A stretch of DNA of 64,000 bases from Lysobacter enzymogenes (GCF_017355525.1 NZ_CP067395.1:2852001-2916000), one strand, 5' to 3'. Shown: positions 52,111 to 63,185, numbered from the stretch's first letter. Made by a program: numbers and translations. Notes: generated by a model from the sequence alone, not told the origin.

Positions 52111-55100
52111 ATGCACTCACTCGCTAGCCGCGCTCTCGCGGCCGGTATCGCTTTGGCCCTGTCCGGCGCCGTCCAGGCCGAAATCGTCGTCAGTCAGATC
52201 CACACCGGCGCCGGCTCGTTCTCGAACTCGCCGTATCGCAACAACTACATCGAATTGCACAACACCGGCGATACGTCGGTATCGCTGGGCGGCTGGTCGC
52301 TGCAGTTCAATCCCTCGACCAGCGCCGCCAACTGGCAGCGCTCCGCCCTGAGCGGCAGCATTCCGGCCGGCGGTTATTTCCTGATCGCCACCGGCAGTCC
52401 CACCGGCGGACTGGCGCCGTTGCCGACGCCGGACCTGCAACTCGGCTTCAACCTGCAGCCCGCCAACGGCCGCATCGCCGTCGTCAGCGACAACCGCACG
52501 CTCAGCGGCCAGTGCCCGACCGGCACGCGCGACCGGGTGATCTGGGGCGCGGCCGCGCGCTGCAACGCGGCCGCGGCGCTGGCCTCGCCGCTGCGCAACG
52601 AAGCGCTGCTGCGCGGCAAGGACGGCTGCGACGACAGCGGCATCGACTCTGCCGATTTCGCAGTCGGCGCGCCCGCTCCGCGCAATTTGCGCTCGCCGGC
52701 GAAGGTGTGCGGCGGGCAGGCGCAGGTCGTGCTGAGCGTGGCCGACATCGCCCAGGCCGAAGGCGACAGCGACCGCACCGCGTTCGCGTTCGTCCTCAAG
52801 CTCAACCGGCCCGCGCCGGCCGGCGGCGTGGTCTGGCGCGCCTACACCAATGCCGGCAGCGCGGCCGCGGGCCAGGACTTCGAAGCGCTCGCGCCGATCA
52901 CCGGCACCATCGCCGAGGGCGCGACCAGCGCGACGGTCACGGTGAAGGTGATCGGCGACCGCGTCGTCGAAGCCGACGAAACCTTCGAGCTGCACGTGGA
53001 AGCGGTCACGCCGGGCGTGATCACCGACGCCGACGGCGTGCTCAAGGCCAAGGCCACGATCCTCAACGACGATTTCCCGTTCGTTCCGATCGGCGCGGTG
53101 CAAGGCAGCGACGCGCAGTCGCCGTTGCTGGGCCAGCTGGTGTCGGTGCAAGGCACGGTCACCGCGGTCGCCGCCGACGGTTTGTTCGTGCAGAACAGCG
53201 CCGCCGAAGCCGACAACTCCCCCGACACCTCCGACGCGCTGTTCGTGTCGACCGGCCAGGCCGGCGATCCGAGCCTGGTCGGCCAGCGCGTGAGCGTGTC
53301 CGGCACCGTGTTCGAGCACGCGCCGGATCCGGCCACGCCGGCGTCCACGCTGACCGCGATCGGCGGCTCGCCGCGGATCGACAAACTCGGCGCCGGTACT
53401 TTGCCGGCGATGCAACCGCTGCTGTATCCGGCCTACGACGCCGCGCGGCAACTGCGCCGACTCGAAAGCATGCGCGTGCGCCTGACCGACGAACTGCGCG
53501 TGGTCGGCCCGACCGGCGGCCGCATCGTCGCGGGCCAGGACACGACGGTCAGCGACGCGACGTTCCACGTGACGTTCGCATCGCTCGACCCGTCCCGGCA
53601 GACGCGTCCGCAACGCGAACCCGGCCTGCGCGTGCGTCCGCAGGATCCCGGCGATTCGGCCAATGCGCCGCTGCTGCCGGTGTGGGACGGCAATCCGGAA
53701 GTGATCGCGATCGACAGCTCCGGCTCCGGCTCGGGCCCCTTGCAGGTCGCCAGCGAAGCGCGGCTGCGCGATGCGGGCGGCGTGCTGAGCCTGCGCAACG
53801 GCCGCTACACGCTGCTGATGAGCAGCGACGGCAAGCCGTTCGTCGTCGCGCCCGGCGTGGCGCCGCGCAGCGCCGACGACGACCGCGACGGCGGCCCGAC
53901 CGCCGCGCCGCTGCCGCCGCTGCCGGCCGACCGCGCGGTCAGCGTCGCTTACTACGACCTGGAGCGTCTGTTCGACGTGCAGGACGATGCGCGCTACGCC
54001 GACGAGGTGCCGACCGCGGCCGCGTTCGAACGCAATCTGCGCAAGGCCGCGCTCGGCATCCTCGACTCGCTCGGCGCGCCGGACGTGGTGGCGCTCGGCG
54101 GCGTGGAAGGCAACGCCTTGCAGGCGCTGTCGATGCGCATCGACGCGCTCGCCAGCGAGGCGCACAAGCCGCTGCCGAACTATCAGTACTCGCTGGTCGA
54201 AGGCAACGACCCGCGCGGGATCAGGACCGCGTTCTTGTTCAAGACCGCGACGGCGCAGGGCGGCGGCTTCCAGCGCATCGGCAACGCGAACATCCAGCCG
54301 ATCGGCGCCTACGCGACGTGGGAAGGCCCGGGCCCGTTGTACCGGCATCCGCCGCTGGCGATGGACGCGACCGTGCATCTGGCCGACGGCAGCGCCGCAC
54401 CGCTGAACCTGGTGCTGGTCGGCATGGACGGCCGCGCCGACAGCGAAACCGGCACCGCCGGCGTCAACGCCGAAGGCGTGCGCATGCGCCGGCAGCGTCA
54501 GGCCGAGTTCCTCGCCGGTTATCTCAACCAGCGCCAGAACCAGGCCGTCGACGGAGTCAAGCCGCCGCTGCTGGTGCTCGGCGATTTCGACAACTTCGCC
54601 TTCAGCGACGGCTATGTCGATACGGTCGACGCGATCGCCGGAACGCCGGGCGACGACAGGGCGACGTCGGTGCCCGACGGCCAGGACTGGGTGCAACCCG
54701 ACCTGATCCAGGCCGACAGCCTGATCGAAGCGCAACGCCGTTATTCCTCGGTCGAGCAAGGCAGTACGCAAAGCACCCGCCATGCGCTGCTGAGCGAGGA
54801 GTTCGTGCTCGCCAGCGAACAGCTGCGCGTGCAGCGCGCGCGCATCAACGCCGATTTCCCGGCGTTCCTGCACGACGACGCGAGCACGCCGGCGCGCGCG
54901 GCCAGCAGCGATCCCTTGCGCATCGCGTGGGTGCCGCGGGTGCGCGCGGACCTGCGGGCGCGCATCGAGCCCGACGGCGCCGCCTCGGTGCCGCTGGGCG
55001 AGCGCCTGCGTTATCGCGCCTGGCTGCGCAACAACGGCCCCGGCAGCGCCAACGCGGTCGGCGTGGCTTTCGCCACGATCGTTCCCGACGGCGACCTGCA

Positions 55101-55374
55101 CGTCGTGCCGCCTTCGCCGCAATGGACCTGCGCGGCGCCGGCGGCGAGCGGGAACGCGACCACGGTGACCTGCAGCGCGGCGCAGTTGCCCGTCGGCGCG
55201 AACGAGCTGTTCCAGGTCGACGCCGCGACCGTGCCGGCGATGGTCGGCGCCTCGGCGCCGCTGGCGGTGTCGGCGACGGCGCAGTCGTACGACCCGACGC
55301 CGGACGACGGCCGTGCGATCGAATACCTGCAAGTGACGCCGCCGGTGGATCCCGGCTCTGCGCCGACGCCCTGA
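52111..55374 (+). CDS. ExeM/NucH-like secreted protein, copy 1 (catalytically degenerate)
   Basis: A 1087-residue precursor with a signal peptide ([16 protein letters not shown]). Domain order: lamin-tail domain ([20 protein letters not shown]), Calx-beta repeat ([15 protein letters not shown]), an OB-like region ([19 protein letters not shown]), an endonuclease/exonuclease/phosphatase (EEP) domain, and a DUF11-like C-terminal domain. The EEP domain has lost key residues of copy 2: GDFN is GDFD, VVHQRS is VLVGMDG, LDHTL is TRHAL, and SDHDP is SSDPL. It is probably not a nuclease. AAGGGGA precedes the ATG. Confidence 0.88.
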   Translation: MHSLASRALAAGIALALSGAVQAEIVVSQIHTGAGSFSNSPYRNNYIELHNTGDTSVSLGGWSLQFNPSTSAANWQRSALSGSIPAGGYFLIATGSPTGGLAPLPTPDLQLGFNLQPANGRIAVVSDNRTLSGQCPTGTRDRVIWGAAARCNAAAALASPLRNEALLRGKDGCDDSGIDSADFAVGAPAPRNLRSPAKVCGGQAQVVLSVADIAQAEGDSDRTAFAFVLKLNRPAPAGGVVWRAYTNAGSAAAGQDFEALAPITGTIAEGATSATVTVKVIGDRVVEADETFELHVEAVTPGVITDADGVLKAKATILNDDFPFVPIGAVQGSDAQSPLLGQLVSVQGTVTAVAADGLFVQNSAAEADNSPDTSDALFVSTGQAGDPSLVGQRVSVSGTVFEHAPDPATPASTLTAIGGSPRIDKLGAGTLPAMQPLLYPAYDAARQLRRLESMRVRLTDELRVVGPTGGRIVAGQDTTVSDATFHVTFASLDPSRQTRPQREPGLRVRPQDPGDSANAPLLPVWDGNPEVIAIDSSGSGSGPLQVASEARLRDAGGVLSLRNGRYTLLMSSDGKPFVVAPGVAPRSADDDRDGGPTAAPLPPLPADRAVSVAYYDLERLFDVQDDARYADEVPTAAAFERNLRKAALGILDSLGAPDVVALGGVEGNALQALSMRIDALASEAHKPLPNYQYSLVEGNDPRGIRTAFLFKTATAQGGGFQRIGNANIQPIGAYATWEGPGPLYRHPPLAMDATVHLADGSAAPLNLVLVGMDGRADSETGTAGVNAEGVRMRRQRQAEFLAGYLNQRQNQAVDGVKPPLLVLGDFDNFAFSDGYVDTVDAIAGTPGDDRATSVPDGQDWVQPDLIQADSLIEAQRRYSSVEQGSTQSTRHALLSEEFVLASEQLRVQRARINADFPAFLHDDASTPARAASSDPLRIAWVPRVRADLRARIEPDGAASVPLGERLRYRAWLRNNGPGSANAVGVAFATIVPDGDLHVVPPSPQWTCAAPAASGNATTVTCSAAQLPVGANELFQVDAATVPAMVGASAPLAVSATAQSYDPTPDDGRAIEYLQVTPPVDPGSAPTP

Positions 55375-55398
55375 CCGCCACCCGGGCCCGCCCGGCCG

Positions 55399-55427
55399 CA
55401 CCGCCCCGGCCTCGCGCCGGGGCGGTG
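55399..55427 (+). terminator. Hairpin after ExeM/NucH-like copy 1
   Basis: CACCGCCCCGGC and GCCGGGGCGGTG form a 12-bp stem around TCGC, 24 bp after the stop. It has only a weak T tail. Confidence 0.6.
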
Positions 55428-55597
55428 TTCGCGGCGCAGCGCGGCGCTTGCGCGCGGCGCCCATTCAGCTGCGTAAAGCGCTGAAAATCACGGCAATTTC
55501 GCCAAGGTCATCACATTGCAATCCCGCCCCGGCACAGTTGGGGCACAATCGTCTACCTGCCGAAGGGGTTCGGCGGGTACTCATAATGGGGAGCAAC

Positions 55598-58500
55598 ATG
55601 GACAAGTTACGGGGCCGCCTGCTGGCGGCATCGGTGCTGGCGTTCGCCGTCGCCGGTTCGGCGCAGGCGCAGGTCGTCATCAGCCAGGCGTACGGGGGCG
55701 GCGGCAACGTCGGCGCTCCGCTGAAGAGCGACTTCATCGAGTTGCACAACAACGGCTCGACCGCGGTCGACCTCAACGGTTGGAGCGTCCAGTACAACTC
55801 TGCTTCCGGCACCGGCCTGTGGCAGAAGACCAACCTCACCGGCAGCATCGCGCCCGGCGGCTACTACCTGGTCAAGCAGGCCGACGGCACCGGCGGCGGC
55901 GCCGCGCTGCCGACACCGGACGTTACCGGCACTATCGCGATGGGCGCCGGCGGCTTCCGCATCGCCCTGATCAACAACGCCACCCTGGTCACCGGCGCGT
56001 GTCCGCTGTCCGCGTCGGTCGTCGACTTCCTCGGCGCGGCGTCTTCCGGCGCCAACGGCTGCTCGGAAACCGCGCCCGCAGCGGCTCCCAGCAATACGAT
56101 CGCGGTGCTCCGCAACGGCGCCGGCTGCACCGACACCAACAACAACAGCGCCGACTTCGCCACCGGCGAGCCGGCGCCGCGCAACAGCGCCACGGCCGCG
56201 AACGTCTGCGGCGGCGGCCCGACCCAGCCGACCCTGAGCGTCGCCGACATCTCCAACGCCGAAGGCAACAGCGGCGTCACCGCGTTCGTCTTCACCCTGA
56301 GCCTGAACCAGCCGGCCGGCGCCGGCGGCGTGGCCTGGACCGCGTCGACCGTCGACGGCACCGCCACCGCGGGCAGCGACTACACCGCGCTGACCAACCT
56401 CACCGGCACGATCCCGGCCGGCCAGAGCAGCGCCACGGTCACGGTGAGCGTCAACGGCGACACCGTCACCGAGCCGAACGAAACCTTCAAGCTGCGCGTG
56501 CAGGTCGTCAGCGGCGCGCTGCCGGCCACGCCGATCGAAGCCACCGCCACCATCGTCGACGACGACTTCCCGGTGGTCGCGATCCACGACATCCAGGGCA
56601 ACGGCGCGCGTTCGCCGCTGGAAGGCCAGACCGTCACCACCGAGGGCGTGGTCACCGCGCGCAAGAGCAACGGCTTCTTCATCCAGACCACCGACGCCGA
56701 AGCCGACGCCGACCCGCTGACCTCCGAGGGCGTCTACGTCTTCACCAGCACCGCGCCGACCGCGGCCGCCACCGTCGGCAACCGCGTGCGCGTCAGCGGC
56801 ACCGTCGTCGAATACATCCCGACCCAGGATCCGGGCCAGCTGCCGCTGACCGAGATGACCTTCGCCAGCTACCAGCAGATCGGCACCGCGCCGCTGCCGG
56901 TGCCGGTGGTGCTGCCGGTGGTGCAGCCGACCGCGCCGCTGGACGCGCTGGAACCGTACGAAGGCATGCGCGTGGCGATCCAGAGCTTCAAGGTGACCGC
57001 GCCGAACACCGGCAATTCGGTCAACGAGACCAACGCCACCGGCAGCACCCGCAACTTCTTCTTCGGCGTCATCGGCGACGTGCCGCGTCCGTTCCGCGAA
57101 GCCGGCATCCAGCCCGGCGACAACCCGCCGGCCGGCAGCATTCCGCCGATTCCGCGCTGGGACGGCAACCCGGAACTGATGCAGATCGACACCGCCGCGG
57201 CCGGCGCGACCAAGTTCGAAACCTCGGCCGGCGCGACCATCACCGGGCTGGTCGGTCCGCTGGACTACGGCTTCCGCCGCTACACCTTGCTGATCGAGCC
57301 GGGCGCCGCGGTCAACGTGACGGCGGGGCCGGCGCCGCATGCGGGCGTGGAGACGGTCGATCCGAACGCGGTGTCGGTGGCCGGCTACAACATGCAGCGC
57401 TTCTTCAACGCGGTGAAAGACTCCAGCGTGCAGGACGAGCCGGTGCTGACCGCCGACGCCTACGCGCGGCGCAAGCAGAAGGCCTCGCTCGGCATCCGCG
57501 ATTACCTGAAGACCCCCGACATCCTCGGCGCGGTCGAGATCGAAAACCTGGTCACGCTGCAGGACCTGGCCGCGAAGATCAACGCCGACGCGGTCGCCGC
57601 CGGCCAGCCCGATCCGAAGTACGTCGCCTACCTGGTCGAAGGCAACGACCCGGGCGGCATCGACGTGGGCTATCTGGTCAAGACCGCCGAAGTGCTGCCC
57701 GGCAAGCCGCGGGTGGAAGTGCTGGCGGTGACCCAGATCGGCAAGGACACCACCTGGGTCCAGCCCGACGGCAACAGCGCCAAGCTCAACGACCGTCCGC
57801 CGCTAGCGCTGGACGCGGTGGTCCACTACGCCGACGGCCGCGACTTCCCGGTCAACGTAGTGGTGGTGCACCAGCGTTCGCTCGGCAGCGCCGAACTGGC
57901 CGGCGGCGACGGCCCGCGCGTGCGCCTGAAGCGCCAGCGCCAGGCCGAGTTCCTCGCCACCTACCTCAACGGTCGCCAGACCCAGGACCCGGCGACCCGC
58001 CTGATCGTGCTCGGCGACTTCAACGCGTTCGAGTTCAACGACGGCCTGACCGACGTGATGGGCACCGTGATCGGCGAGCCGAGCCCGGACGACGCCACCG
58101 CCGTGCCCGGCGACGGCGCCGACCTGGTCGAGCCGAACCTGATCAACCTGGCCAGCCTGATCGACCCGATGGAGCGCTACTCGTACACCTTCGACGGCCA
58201 CGCCCAGAGCCTGGACCACACCCTGGTGAACGAGGAAATGGTGGTCAACACCAGCTCGATCCGCCTGACCCATCCGCGCATCAACGCCGACTACCCGGAA
58301 ACCAACCGCAACGACGCGAACTCGCCCTCGCGCCTGTCCGACCACGACCCGATGGTGACCTACCTGGTGCCGCGCGAGATCGCCGACCTCGGCGTGACCG
58401 CGGCCGCCAACGCCGCCTCGGTCGAAGTCGGCCAGAGCCTGGGCTACACCGCGACCGCGACCAACCACGGCCCCGGCCGCGCGGACGCGGTCGGCGTGGG

Positions 58501-59095
58501 CTTCGCGCTCGACGCCGAACTGCCGTCGCTGAGCGCGACCCAGCCGGCCGGCTGGACCTGCGATGCGCCGCAGATCGCCGCCGGCAAGACCTCGCTGGCC
58601 TGCCGCAGCGCCAGCCTGGCCAACGGCGACAGCGCCAGCTTCGCGCTGAGCGCCAACGCCACCGCCGACCTCGCCGGCAAAACGGTGAAGCTGGCCGTGG
58701 CCGGCAGCACTGCGGCCTTGGACAAGGTGGCGGGGAACGACACGGCTGAGGCGAGTGTGGCGGTGACGGCGGCGAGCAATGCCACGCCGATCTTCAACGG
58801 CCAGCCTTTGATCATCGACGGCGCAGCCGGAGAGTCCAAGATGTTCCGCCTGGAAGTCCCGCAAGGCCTGCGCGCCTTCCGTGTGGCGACCCAAGGCGGC
58901 AGCGGCGACGTTTCTCTGTACCTCAAGCGCGGTTCGCTGGCGAACGCGGGCAACTACGACCAGCGCTCGATTCGCACCGGCAACAGCGAGACGGTTACTG
59001 CGATCGCGCCGGCCGCGGGCACTTGGTACATCACGGTGTCGGGCGGTGCGGCCGCCTTCGCCAAGGTCGCGGTGCTCACCACGTTCGTGCCCTAA
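55598..59095 (+). CDS. ExeM/NucH-family secreted endonuclease, copy 2 (complete active site)
   Basis: A 1165-residue precursor. Signal peptide 1-24; lamin-tail domain to about 150; Calx-beta about 211-315; OB-like region about 325-420; EEP nuclease about 592-925; DUF11-like to about 1050; and a PPC-type C-terminal domain (about 1075-1165) that the other two copies lack. The active-site set is whole: GYNMQRFF, GAVEIEN, VVVHQRS, VLGDFNAFEF, LDHTLVNEE and LSDHDPM. It should degrade extracellular DNA, for example in biofilm or from prey. The start at 55598 has GGGGAG five bases before it. Confidence 0.92.
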   Translation: MDKLRGRLLAASVLAFAVAGSAQAQVVISQAYGGGGNVGAPLKSDFIELHNNGSTAVDLNGWSVQYNSASGTGLWQKTNLTGSIAPGGYYLVKQADGTGGGAALPTPDVTGTIAMGAGGFRIALINNATLVTGACPLSASVVDFLGAASSGANGCSETAPAAAPSNTIAVLRNGAGCTDTNNNSADFATGEPAPRNSATAANVCGGGPTQPTLSVADISNAEGNSGVTAFVFTLSLNQPAGAGGVAWTASTVDGTATAGSDYTALTNLTGTIPAGQSSATVTVSVNGDTVTEPNETFKLRVQVVSGALPATPIEATATIVDDDFPVVAIHDIQGNGARSPLEGQTVTTEGVVTARKSNGFFIQTTDAEADADPLTSEGVYVFTSTAPTAAATVGNRVRVSGTVVEYIPTQDPGQLPLTEMTFASYQQIGTAPLPVPVVLPVVQPTAPLDALEPYEGMRVAIQSFKVTAPNTGNSVNETNATGSTRNFFFGVIGDVPRPFREAGIQPGDNPPAGSIPPIPRWDGNPELMQIDTAAAGATKFETSAGATITGLVGPLDYGFRRYTLLIEPGAAVNVTAGPAPHAGVETVDPNAVSVAGYNMQRFFNAVKDSSVQDEPVLTADAYARRKQKASLGIRDYLKTPDILGAVEIENLVTLQDLAAKINADAVAAGQPDPKYVAYLVEGNDPGGIDVGYLVKTAEVLPGKPRVEVLAVTQIGKDTTWVQPDGNSAKLNDRPPLALDAVVHYADGRDFPVNVVVVHQRSLGSAELAGGDGPRVRLKRQRQAEFLATYLNGRQTQDPATRLIVLGDFNAFEFNDGLTDVMGTVIGEPSPDDATAVPGDGADLVEPNLINLASLIDPMERYSYTFDGHAQSLDHTLVNEEMVVNTSSIRLTHPRINADYPETNRNDANSPSRLSDHDPMVTYLVPREIADLGVTAAANAASVEVGQSLGYTATATNHGPGRADAVGVGFALDAELPSLSATQPAGWTCDAPQIAAGKTSLACRSASLANGDSASFALSANATADLAGKTVKLAVAGSTAALDKVAGNDTAEASVAVTAASNATPIFNGQPLIIDGAAGESKMFRLEVPQGLRAFRVATQGGSGDVSLYLKRGSLANAGNYDQRSIRTGNSETVTAIAPAAGTWYITVSGGAAAFAKVAVLTTFVP

Positions 59096-59122
59096 GACCT
59101 AGCTAGCTGCACTCTGTAGTCC

Positions 59123-59153
59123 AAGACCCCGGCTCCGGCCGGGGTCTTTTTTT
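59123..59153 (+). terminator. Strong terminator after copy 2
   Basis: AAGACCCCGGC and GCCGGGGTCTT pair around TCCG and are followed by seven T. It isolates copy 3 from copy 2. Confidence 0.95.
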
Positions 59154-59247
59154 GCCCGCCCCCCGCCGCCATCGCCGAATCTGCGATCTGCGTCATGCAA
59201 AATCGGCGCGCCGCCTTACGTATCGGCGGCTTACCCAAGGGAGCACC

Positions 59248-62200
59248 ATGAACAAGTCAGGGAGCCGCCTGCTGGCGGCAGCGCTGGCCTTCGCCGCGGC
59301 CGGCACGGCCCAGGCGGGGGTCGTCATCAGTCAGGTCTACGGCGCCGGCGGCAATGCCGGCTCGACCTACAAGAACGATTTCATCGAGTTGCACAACAAC
59401 GGCGACGCCGCCGTCAGCCTCGATGGCTGGTCGATCCAGTACAACCTCGCGCCGAGCGCCGCCGCCTGGCAGCGCACCGCGCTGTCGGGATCGATCGCGC
59501 CGGGCGGCTATTACCTGATCCAGCAGGCCAGCGGCGGCAGCGGCGGCCTGTCGGCGCTGCCGGCGGCCGACGCCACCGGCACGATCGCGTTGCAGGCCAG
59601 CGGCGGCAAGGTGCTGCTGGTCGACCACGCCGGCGCGCTCAGCGGCGCCTGCCCGGCGCCGCGCATCGACGCGCTCGGCATCAGCAATTCGGCGACCTGC
59701 TCGGAAACCCGTCCGCTGCCCGTCACCCTGACCGCCACCACCGCCGCGGTGCGCAAGGACGGCGGCTGCAACGACAGCGACGACAACAGCGCCGATTTCG
59801 AAGCCGCGCTGCCGGTGCCGCGCAACTCGGCCTCGCCCGCGCGCCTGTGCAGCGGCGGCCTGCCGCAGTTGCGCATGGACGACACCGCGCTCGACGAAGG
59901 CAACAGCGGCACCCGTCCGGCCACGATCCGGATCGCGCTCGACCGCCCGGCCGGCGCCGGCGGAGTGAGCTTCGCCTACGCCACCCGCGACGGCAGCGCC
60001 AACGCCGGCAGCGACTACGCGCAGACCTCCGGCACCGCCAGCATCGCCGCCGGCCAGAGCGAAACCAGCGTGACCGTCGCGGTCGTCGGCGACACCACGC
60101 CGGAACCGAACGAAACCTTCTTCCTCGACCTGTCCAACCTCAGCGGCGCCGCCGGCGCCGACCTCAGCGCGCGGGTGACGATCAACAACGACGACATGGA
60201 GATCACCGCGATCGAAGCCGTGCAAGGCACCGGCGCGATCTCGCCGTTGAACGGCAGGCCGGTGACCGTGCAGGGCGTGGTCACCGCGCGCCGCGCCGAC
60301 GGCTTCTTCATCCAGACGCCGTACAGCGGCGGCGAGCAGCCCGGCCCCGGATCCAGCGGCCTGTACGTCGCGGTCGGCTTCGCCCCGCCGGCCAGCGCCA
60401 GCCTCGGCAACCTGGTGCGGGTCAGCGGCACCGTGGTCGAGTACGCGCCCGCGACCGGTCCGAACCAGGCCACGCGGACCCAGATCGGCGGCTCGCCCGG
60501 CATCACCCTGGTGGACACCGGCCTAGCCCTGCCCGAACCGGTGCAGGATCCGGCGGCGCTGAGCGCCGGCGCGCTCGAACGCTACGAAGGCATGCGCTTC
60601 CTTGCGTCGTCGGTCTCCATCATCGCGTCGGCCGACGGCATCGTCGACGAAGCGCAGGCGCGCGCGCGCCCGACCGGGCTGATGTACGCGACCGGCAACG
60701 GCGCGCGGCCGCAACGCACCCCCGGCATCCGTCCCGGCGATCCGCTGCCGCCGGGCGGCGACGTCCAGTACGCCGACGATTACCCGGGCGTGCTCATCGT
60801 CGACTCGAGTTCGACGATCCACTCCAAGGACCGCAATCTGCCCCGCGGAACGATGATGGTCGGGCTCGCCGGCGTGGTCGATTACAGCGATCGTCACTAC
60901 GTGCTGCTGACCGACTCGGAAGACACGCCCGACTATCAGTACCCGGTACTGGAAGACGGCGCCATCGCGCCGGTCGCGGCCACCCAGCCCGATCTCACCG
61001 ACGGCGCGGGCATCGCCATCGCCTCCTATCCGGCCCTGCGCCTGTTCGATGCCGCCGATTCGCCGAGCGCGGTCGAGCCGGTGCTGACCCAGGCCGCGTT
61101 CGACCGCCGCATCGGCAAGCTCGCGCTCGCCGTGCGCAACTACCTCAAGCTGCCCGACGTGATCGGCTTCACCGACATGGAGAACCTCGCCACGCTGCAG
61201 ACCCTCGCCGCGCGCGTCAACGCCGACACCGTCGCCGCCGGCCAGCCCGATCCGCGCTACGCCGCGCATCTGCTCGAAGGCAACGACGCGCTCGGCCTCG
61301 ACGTCGGCTATCTGGTCAAGACCGCCGAGGTGCTGCCCGGCAAGCCGCGGATCGAAGTGCTGCAGGTCGCGCAGATCGGCAAGGACACGACGTTCGTCGG
61401 CGCCGACGGCAACACCGCGCGGCTCAACGAGCGGCCGCCGCTGGTGCTCGACGCGGTCGCGCACTACGCCGACGGTCTGGATTACCCGTTCAGCACAGTG
61501 CTGGTAAGCCAGTTCCCGGACGCGGGCATCGTCGCCAACGATCTGGCCGGGCAGCAGGTGCGGCTCAAGCGCCAGCGCCAGGCCGAGTTCCTGGCCGGCT
61601 ACGTCAACCAACGCCAGAGCAACGAACCCAACACCCGGCTGATGGTGTTCGGCGATTTCAACGCGCCGGAGTTCAACGACGGCTACGCCGACGTGCTCGG
61701 CGTCGTCGCGGGCGTTCCCAGCGCCGACGAAACCACCGGCGTGCCGGGCGACGGCGCCGACCTGGTGCAGCCGGATCTGGTCAACCTGACCGGCCTGATT
61801 CCGCAACAGTTGCGTTACTCGTCGTATCGCGAAGGCATCTCGCACCAGCTCGAGCACATGCTGGTCAACGAGGCGATGGTCGGCGCGACCTCGTCGATCC
61901 AGATCCAGCGCGCGTGGCTCAATGCGGGCTTCCCGGAGTACTTCCGCGAGCGGGCGGATTCGCCGGCGCGCGAATCGCTGCGCGATCCGTTGGTGGCGTA
62001 TGTGGTGCCGCCGACGCGCGCGGACGTCGCGGTCAGCGTCGTCCATCCCAGCACCGCTTCGCCGCGCGGCGACTACAGCTACACCGTCACCGTGACCAAT
62101 CGCGGCCCGCAGCGCGCGCGCAACGTCGGCGTCGGCTTCGCCATCGACGCGCCATCGTTCGCCTCCTCGATCTTTCCGGTGCCCGCCGGCTGGACCTGCG

Positions 62201-62472
62201 AGGATCCGCTCGCGGGCGACACCAAGAACGCCTTCTCGTGCAGCGCTGCGGCGATGCAGGTCGGCGCGAGCGCGACGTTCACCATCACCGGACCGGCCGC
62301 GCTGATTCCGGATTTCGTCATCCGCGGCGTCACCCTGGCAGTCACCGCCACGGCCACCTCGATCGACACCGACGCGAGCAACAACAGCGTCCAGGCCGAG
62401 ATCAAACCGGCGCGGGATCTGACGCCGCCCGAGCCGTGCGCCATTTCCGAACCGTGCGAGGTTTTGCTGTAA
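59248..62472 (+). CDS. ExeM/NucH-like secreted protein, copy 3 (catalytically degenerate)
   Basis: A 1074-residue precursor. The signal peptide is LLAAALAFAAAGTAQA; lamin-tail, Calx-beta (QLRMDDTALDEGNSG), OB-like, EEP and DUF11-like domains follow in the same order as in copy 2. In the EEP domain GDFN is kept, but GYNMQ is SYPAL, AVEIEN is FTDMEN, VVHQRS is VLVSQFP, LDHTL is LEHML and SDHDP is SLRDP, so the catalytic His and several metal ligands are gone. AAGGGAG precedes the ATG. A non-enzymatic role such as binding DNA or cells is inferred. Confidence 0.88.
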   Translation: MNKSGSRLLAAALAFAAAGTAQAGVVISQVYGAGGNAGSTYKNDFIELHNNGDAAVSLDGWSIQYNLAPSAAAWQRTALSGSIAPGGYYLIQQASGGSGGLSALPAADATGTIALQASGGKVLLVDHAGALSGACPAPRIDALGISNSATCSETRPLPVTLTATTAAVRKDGGCNDSDDNSADFEAALPVPRNSASPARLCSGGLPQLRMDDTALDEGNSGTRPATIRIALDRPAGAGGVSFAYATRDGSANAGSDYAQTSGTASIAAGQSETSVTVAVVGDTTPEPNETFFLDLSNLSGAAGADLSARVTINNDDMEITAIEAVQGTGAISPLNGRPVTVQGVVTARRADGFFIQTPYSGGEQPGPGSSGLYVAVGFAPPASASLGNLVRVSGTVVEYAPATGPNQATRTQIGGSPGITLVDTGLALPEPVQDPAALSAGALERYEGMRFLASSVSIIASADGIVDEAQARARPTGLMYATGNGARPQRTPGIRPGDPLPPGGDVQYADDYPGVLIVDSSSTIHSKDRNLPRGTMMVGLAGVVDYSDRHYVLLTDSEDTPDYQYPVLEDGAIAPVAATQPDLTDGAGIAIASYPALRLFDAADSPSAVEPVLTQAAFDRRIGKLALAVRNYLKLPDVIGFTDMENLATLQTLAARVNADTVAAGQPDPRYAAHLLEGNDALGLDVGYLVKTAEVLPGKPRIEVLQVAQIGKDTTFVGADGNTARLNERPPLVLDAVAHYADGLDYPFSTVLVSQFPDAGIVANDLAGQQVRLKRQRQAEFLAGYVNQRQSNEPNTRLMVFGDFNAPEFNDGYADVLGVVAGVPSADETTGVPGDGADLVQPDLVNLTGLIPQQLRYSSYREGISHQLEHMLVNEAMVGATSSIQIQRAWLNAGFPEYFRERADSPARESLRDPLVAYVVPPTRADVAVSVVHPSTASPRGDYSYTVTVTNRGPQRARNVGVGFAIDAPSFASSIFPVPAGWTCEDPLAGDTKNAFSCSAAAMQVGASATFTITGPAALIPDFVIRGVTLAVTATATSIDTDASNNSVQAEIKPARDLTPPEPCAISEPCEVLL

Positions 62473-63185
62473 GCCCGATCCGAATCCGCCGCGCTGCGCA
62501 CGGATGCGCATCGCGCCGGTTCGCAGTCACGGCGGCGATGCCGTAACGTCGCCGCCGCGGCGATCGTCCGACCCGCGAACTCCGGCCCCGCGCCGGAGTT
62601 CGCGTTTCCACGCTCGACACATTTGCCGAAGCAGGCGATTCGAAAGCGCGCCGCGCGATGAATGCGCGGTGCGGCAAGCGCAAACCGCGCCGGCCATCGC
62701 GGCCTGCCGCGCGCGTGCGGCGCTTGTCATCGATACCCATAGCCACCGCAGTCGCCGATCCGGCACATGCGCACGCGAGCTTCAGCGCTCAGTCCGATGC
62801 GGTACGGTTCACGACGGCGCATTCACGCAACGCCCGCATGCCGCGGCTAACTGCCGGGCCGGCATGAAAAAACTCCGCCGCGCCCGGGATTTCGCGCTCG
62901 GCTCGTCTGCGGGCCGATTCGCGCGAACTGCGACGCCTAGCGTTTTTTCTTTCGCAATGCATGCCGCACCGCGCAACGTCGCTTAACCCCGCTTTCGGTA
63001 TCATCCGCGCCAGACGCAGCGCCCCCGGTTCATCTCGGGGGCGCCGCGGCTTTAGCCCGGCCCGGAACCTCCGTCGCTTTGCGACGGTCTCCGGACCCAG
63101 CCGTCTGAAGCTGACCAGCGCGCCCGGCACTGGATCCGGGACCGGAACGATTCGGACCTCATCCCCACCTGAGGACCTTCTCCCG
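62473..63185. other. Long intergenic region before the dehydrogenase E1 gene
   Basis: 713 bp with no supported gene. A terminator-like hairpin CGAACTCCGG/CCGGAGTTCG lies at 62577-62602. From 62985 on it looks like an untranslated leader: a possible -10 TATCAT (62999-63004), then GCGCCCCCGG...TCGGGGGCGC (63017-63043), CCTCCGTCGC-TTTG-CGACGG, and CCGG...CCGG stems. This suggests a structured 5' UTR of about 175 nt, but no known riboswitch consensus is recognised. Confidence 0.5.
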
